From positions 96,836,998-96,900,997 of the forward strand of contig CM056377.1 of NCBI GenBank assembly GCA_029718625.1: 64,000 bases of DNA. Reading direction: 5' to 3'. The DNA comes from Synaphobranchus kaupii. Lineage: Eukaryota; Chordata; Actinopteri; Anguilliformes; Synaphobranchidae. Made by a program: the position numbers and the translations under genes. The notes beneath the pieces are model-generated. The model ran no database searches and was not told the DNA's origin. It was given only the letters and a program-made list of their open reading frames with translations. How positions within the stretch are numbered: the stretch's first letter is position 1; every line of letters starts with the position of its first letter. This document shows positions 58,991-64,000 of the stretch, one piece after another.

Positions 58991-59867
58991 TTTGCCCCCG
59001 TCTCCTCCTTTGAGGAGGCTCGGCTCCGAGGAGTTGGCACGGGCCATCCTATTATCTGCCGTGCGTCAGATTTAAAGGGCCTCGATGGCACTGGGGCTTT
59101 CCTCTCTCTCTCACTATAATGCATGCTTTTTCTCACAGGCCTTTTGTTTCGCTGCCCTTAATTCTGCAGGTGCCTTACAGGAAAAAGCCACCGATGCTGC
59201 CGCTTCATTAATCTTGGATGAGGCCTTCTCGTATGACACCGTTTGATATACGGGGGGCTTTTCATTGAGAAGGTAACTGAGTGAGGCGCAAAAAAAAGAA
59301 AAAAAAAATCCATTAAAATATCTGCCAACAAGAGCTTCCACTTGTCCCCTTCCACTTATAACTGTGATTATATTAGGGGACGTGATGGGACCGAAACAAT
59401 AACAGATTGATGAGAGATTACACACGAGGCAAATTCATCCCTTTATGAAATCCTTCAGCCGTTTCTTTTTTTCCCCCTCCCTCTGGACAGAATGGACTGT
59501 CAATGCCAGCCCATTACTGCAGCACGATGACACAAAAACAACGAAACTGTAATGATACGTGATTAAGACATTAAACCAAAAATCACATTAAATTCAACAA
59601 ACACCATAGTGAGCAAAACCACTGCGGCAGAAACAGCCAAAGCGTACATTTGCTATTCAGTTTCTCATACCTGGAATGAATCTTTGGTTTTATGGGAGTT
59701 TTGTGTGTGCTCTGGGATAGGGGCAGACCTCACACACACAATGCAGCATCTCTGAGGAGGAGACTAGGGCCGAATGCCTGGGCCACCATTCTCCCAAGCC
59801 TGAGAGAGAGCTAGCCGAGTCTCAATCTTTCTGCAACTGGGCCATCTTACCACAGAGACTATTATTC

Positions 59868-59925
59868 ATTATATTACAGTACAGTACATTTAGGAGATGC
59901 TCTCATCTAGAGTCAAGCCCATATA
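59868..59925 (-). mobile_element. Diverged SINE/LINE 3' tail
   Basis: TTACAGTACAGTACATTTAG followed by GAGATGCTCTCATCTAGAGT is the reverse complement of the AGAGCGTCTGCTAAATG tail with several substitutions. No head was found, so this is a 5'-truncated copy. Confidence 0.65.
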
Positions 59926-60876
59926 TTTCACCATGCATAGGACAGATAGGCCATCATGGCACTATAACGGAAACCTCTAAAGGCTAATGCATTAATGCGG
60001 TGAAAAAAAGCAGCCTGCAACAACGGTGGAAAATGTGACTGAACGCCAAGCACAGGCCTATCGTCAAAAAATGGCAGCAGGACTGCATCTGAAAAGCAGC
60101 AAAGCTTTCATTTTTGTACTTAATTTATTTTTTCATCTCCCGTGACAATGATTATTTTACAGCACAATGTGCCAAACACTGAGAGAAAGCAGGTGACTGC
60201 TTGCACAGAATGAGAATCTCTCCGGCTCATTGTGAGGTCACCTCACTGTGTCACGGCAACCTGCCGCACAAAGGTACTGCTATGCACTCATGGGAACGGG
60301 TGCCTTGTGTTTATAGCAGATTAAGAGGACAAGTGTGTCTGAGTAGTCATTTCCAAAAGAGACTGGGCCTATACAAAAAGTGCTTCCATTAATCCATTCC
60401 GGTCTAAAGGCGAAGCTGCATCTTAAAGCCCTTAGGCCCTGCCAACAGTTGCTTCAGGCCGTGCCTGAAACATGAATGCTGGCTTTAGTTTGCCAAACAT
60501 AACGCTCATTACTAGCAGCCTAATGAAGATACGGGCTGTTAGCAACGTCGCCGACCGCCAGTTTGCTTTAGCACCTCTGACCACAATGGGCAATGACAAA
60601 ACATGCAATCCAGGCTCAGACCAAGCCAAGTACATTTACTGTTATTTGCTAAAGGGCAACCCCATGGCAGCAATCACACTAATAACAAACTACACCAAAA
60701 AAGGATGTTTTTTCTTTTCCTATTGTCGTTGAATTGCGATACAGAGAGTAGGAAGGTTATGACACGTGCCATTTTCATTTTGCGCATCAAAACATGAAAA
60801 TATAGGCTATGTCACATTCCATTTCTTAAAATTATATCATTCCATCTTGTTCCTATATTAAAGAAATGTAGAAATA

Positions 60877-62463
<1,587 letters not shown>

Positions 62464-62779
62464 ATCTTAAGTTAAAATAATTTTTTGATCATGTCCCGGC
62501 GTTCTCTCTGGATTACCAAGAAAAATGCCTAGGCTACACCAGAAGGCTAAAATAGTTTGTTACAGTGATGAGTTTGTAACTAACGATAAACATTGCAGAT
62601 TTATACAGTTTTCTGGACTTTTTTTGCGTCATACTTTTAATCCATGAAGGAGGATGAAATACATTTGTGACAGCAGTCTTTGATTTTGGATTTAACTCAA
62701 AAACTCACGCCGAAACCAAACTGCCACTGAAAAGGTCAAAAGTGCTCCAAGTAAATGAAAAGGACACAGCTGACACAAC

Positions 62780-63140
62780 CGTGTTCAGCCTACACAACAG
62801 CTGAAAACTGAAGCGATGAGCGCCGCAGTCTGTCTGGCTGCTGCGAGCGCCGATGCATCTGCAGGCTACGCTACGGCGTGTTCGCTCCGAGAGCGCCGCT
62901 CGTTTTTGCCCCAGTCTCATTACACCCCGAGAGCGCCAGCGAAGCATCGCTCTGTCATCTGAGCGCTCCTGCAGTGAATAACTGATGAACGGCGGATCAC
63001 AGTCTCCCTGAAGGGTTACATCTCCTCTCCTCCTCATGCCTGCAGGGACTTCCCTTTAAACTCCTGAGAGGAATCAATGTTCCATACCCCGCCGAACAAA
63101 TCAGCATTCAGCATCGCCATGCCCGCCTTTTACCTGCAGT
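62780..63140 (-). promoter_or_regulatory. CpG-rich block with a donor-like site, candidate NEK7 first exon/promoter B
   Basis: CpG-rich sequence with a perfect-looking minus-strand donor CTGCAG|GTAAAA at about 63131. Either this or the block at 58780-58990 could be the non-coding first exon; both are inferred from composition and donor sequence only. Confidence 0.22.
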
Positions 63141-64000
63141 TATGTGCCGAGCTGCAATGTTTCTCTCTCCAACGACGCTCTCCCCGCACCCGTTTTTTTT
63201 ATCTCCTTCGCCAGTCATACATGCACTCCAAGTCCTTTTTGCCAGAAATGTTACACATTGTTGCTGTCGTTTGATGTTGTTGTTTGTTGGTTGATTCCAG
63301 TGATTTCCGCATGTGTGTAATGTTAATACATTTTTATTTCTGCACAAGCAAACCGTATTTTCTTCGTACATTTATTGCCACAGTTGACCCGCGGAAAGTT
63401 CCTCGCCTCGGCTTCGCTGTGAGAAAAAATATCGGGCTGTCTGCAATCTATGTAAATGTATGTGCTTCAATAACACCGTAACATTTACTGCCCTTTGGGT
63501 AGACATAATAAAGTGAAAACCTTCATTATATACAACCACGTAACAATTAGCAACAGGCTCTCAGGAGCTCGGGAGAGATTAGCATTCAGAACCAAGAATG
63601 GCAAGCGCAGTCTCCAGAGAGACACGGGCTGTTGTCGTGCCAACATGTCACAAATCAAACCGTGTTTTTAAAGCGCAGCCTCGCTGAAATGAACTGGTTT
63701 CAGACAGTGCTGACACGTGCGGCCCGAGTGGGCTCGTGCTGCACAGGCAGCAGTGCTTGGCTGCTTGCTCCTGGTCAGCATCCATAGGTGTGTCCTCGTG
63801 CTTAGACGGCACTGGAGAAATGGGGCCAGCGCCTCACAGAGCGACACATACCCTCGGCTCACCTGTCCATCAACCCCAAAGGCAGTCTGAACACGGTACC
63901 GGAGACAATCCAGGGATCCCTGTCTGTTCAAAGCACTGAGAAAACAAGACTGACAAGATCCAGAAACTTGCGCCAAGCTATTTAAAACTGTATTGGGCCC

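Overview
The window is nuclear genomic DNA of a ray-finned (teleost) fish. It has one split vertebrate gene with canonical GT-AG introns, teleost-type Tc1/Sleeping Beauty, hAT and Kolobok-like DNA transposons, tRNA-derived SINEs with the V-shaped 'GTCGCTCTGGATAAGAGCGTCTGCTAAATG' class of tail (described here only by class), and abundant microsatellites. The SINE at 57.4 kb closely recalls the UnaSINE-type family first described from eels, so an elopomorph such as an eel or tarpon is possible. This is an inference, because related tails occur in other teleosts.

Only one protein-coding gene is supported: NEK7, a NIMA-related Ser/Thr kinase, on the minus strand. All nine coding exons are present. 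The start codon is at 49258 and the stop codon ends at 3339. Exons are 49258-49205, 39517-39376, 32552-32490, 30199-30089, 27055-26947, 21840-21733, 17229-17135, 6863-6750 and 3449-3339. All introns have GT donors and AG acceptors, and the exon phases join cleanly to give a 301-residue kinase, against 302 in human NEK7. The exception is one extra T in a T-run of the second coding exon (39439-39442), which shifts the frame inside the glycine-rich loop and creates an immediate TAG. With every other exon intact, a homopolymer sequencing error is the likeliest explanation, but a real null allele cannot be excluded.

Layout: 1-3.3 kb, 3' flank/UTR with a Tc1 TIR element. 3.3-49.3 kb, the NEK7 coding exons and introns. 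The introns hold a hAT MITE (4.2 kb), a hairpin (6.45 kb), TA/TATC microsatellites (7.6-8 kb), CpG-rich possibly conserved non-coding blocks (10.9-13.3, 20.1-20.4 and 22.5-22.9 kb), small inverted-repeat elements (15.6 and 32.9 kb), a 2.5-kb minisatellite that starts at an exon donor (24.4-26.9 kb), SINEs (23.8 and 38.8 kb), a LINE remnant (43.5 kb) and a Kolobok-like element split by a hAT (45.2-47.3 kb). 49.3-64 kb is upstream sequence or the first, non-coding intron, with nested hAT elements (51.0-53.7 kb), a SINE, a Sleeping Beauty-like transposon (60.9-62.5 kb) and two CpG-rich blocks that could hold the promoter and non-coding first exon.

No operon, defence system, CRISPR array or other candidate 'new system' was seen. 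The most noteworthy observations are the frameshift in the kinase P-loop, the exon-abutting minisatellite with higher-order structure, the unusual number of long poly(G/C) tracts, and the transposon nests with intact target-site duplications.
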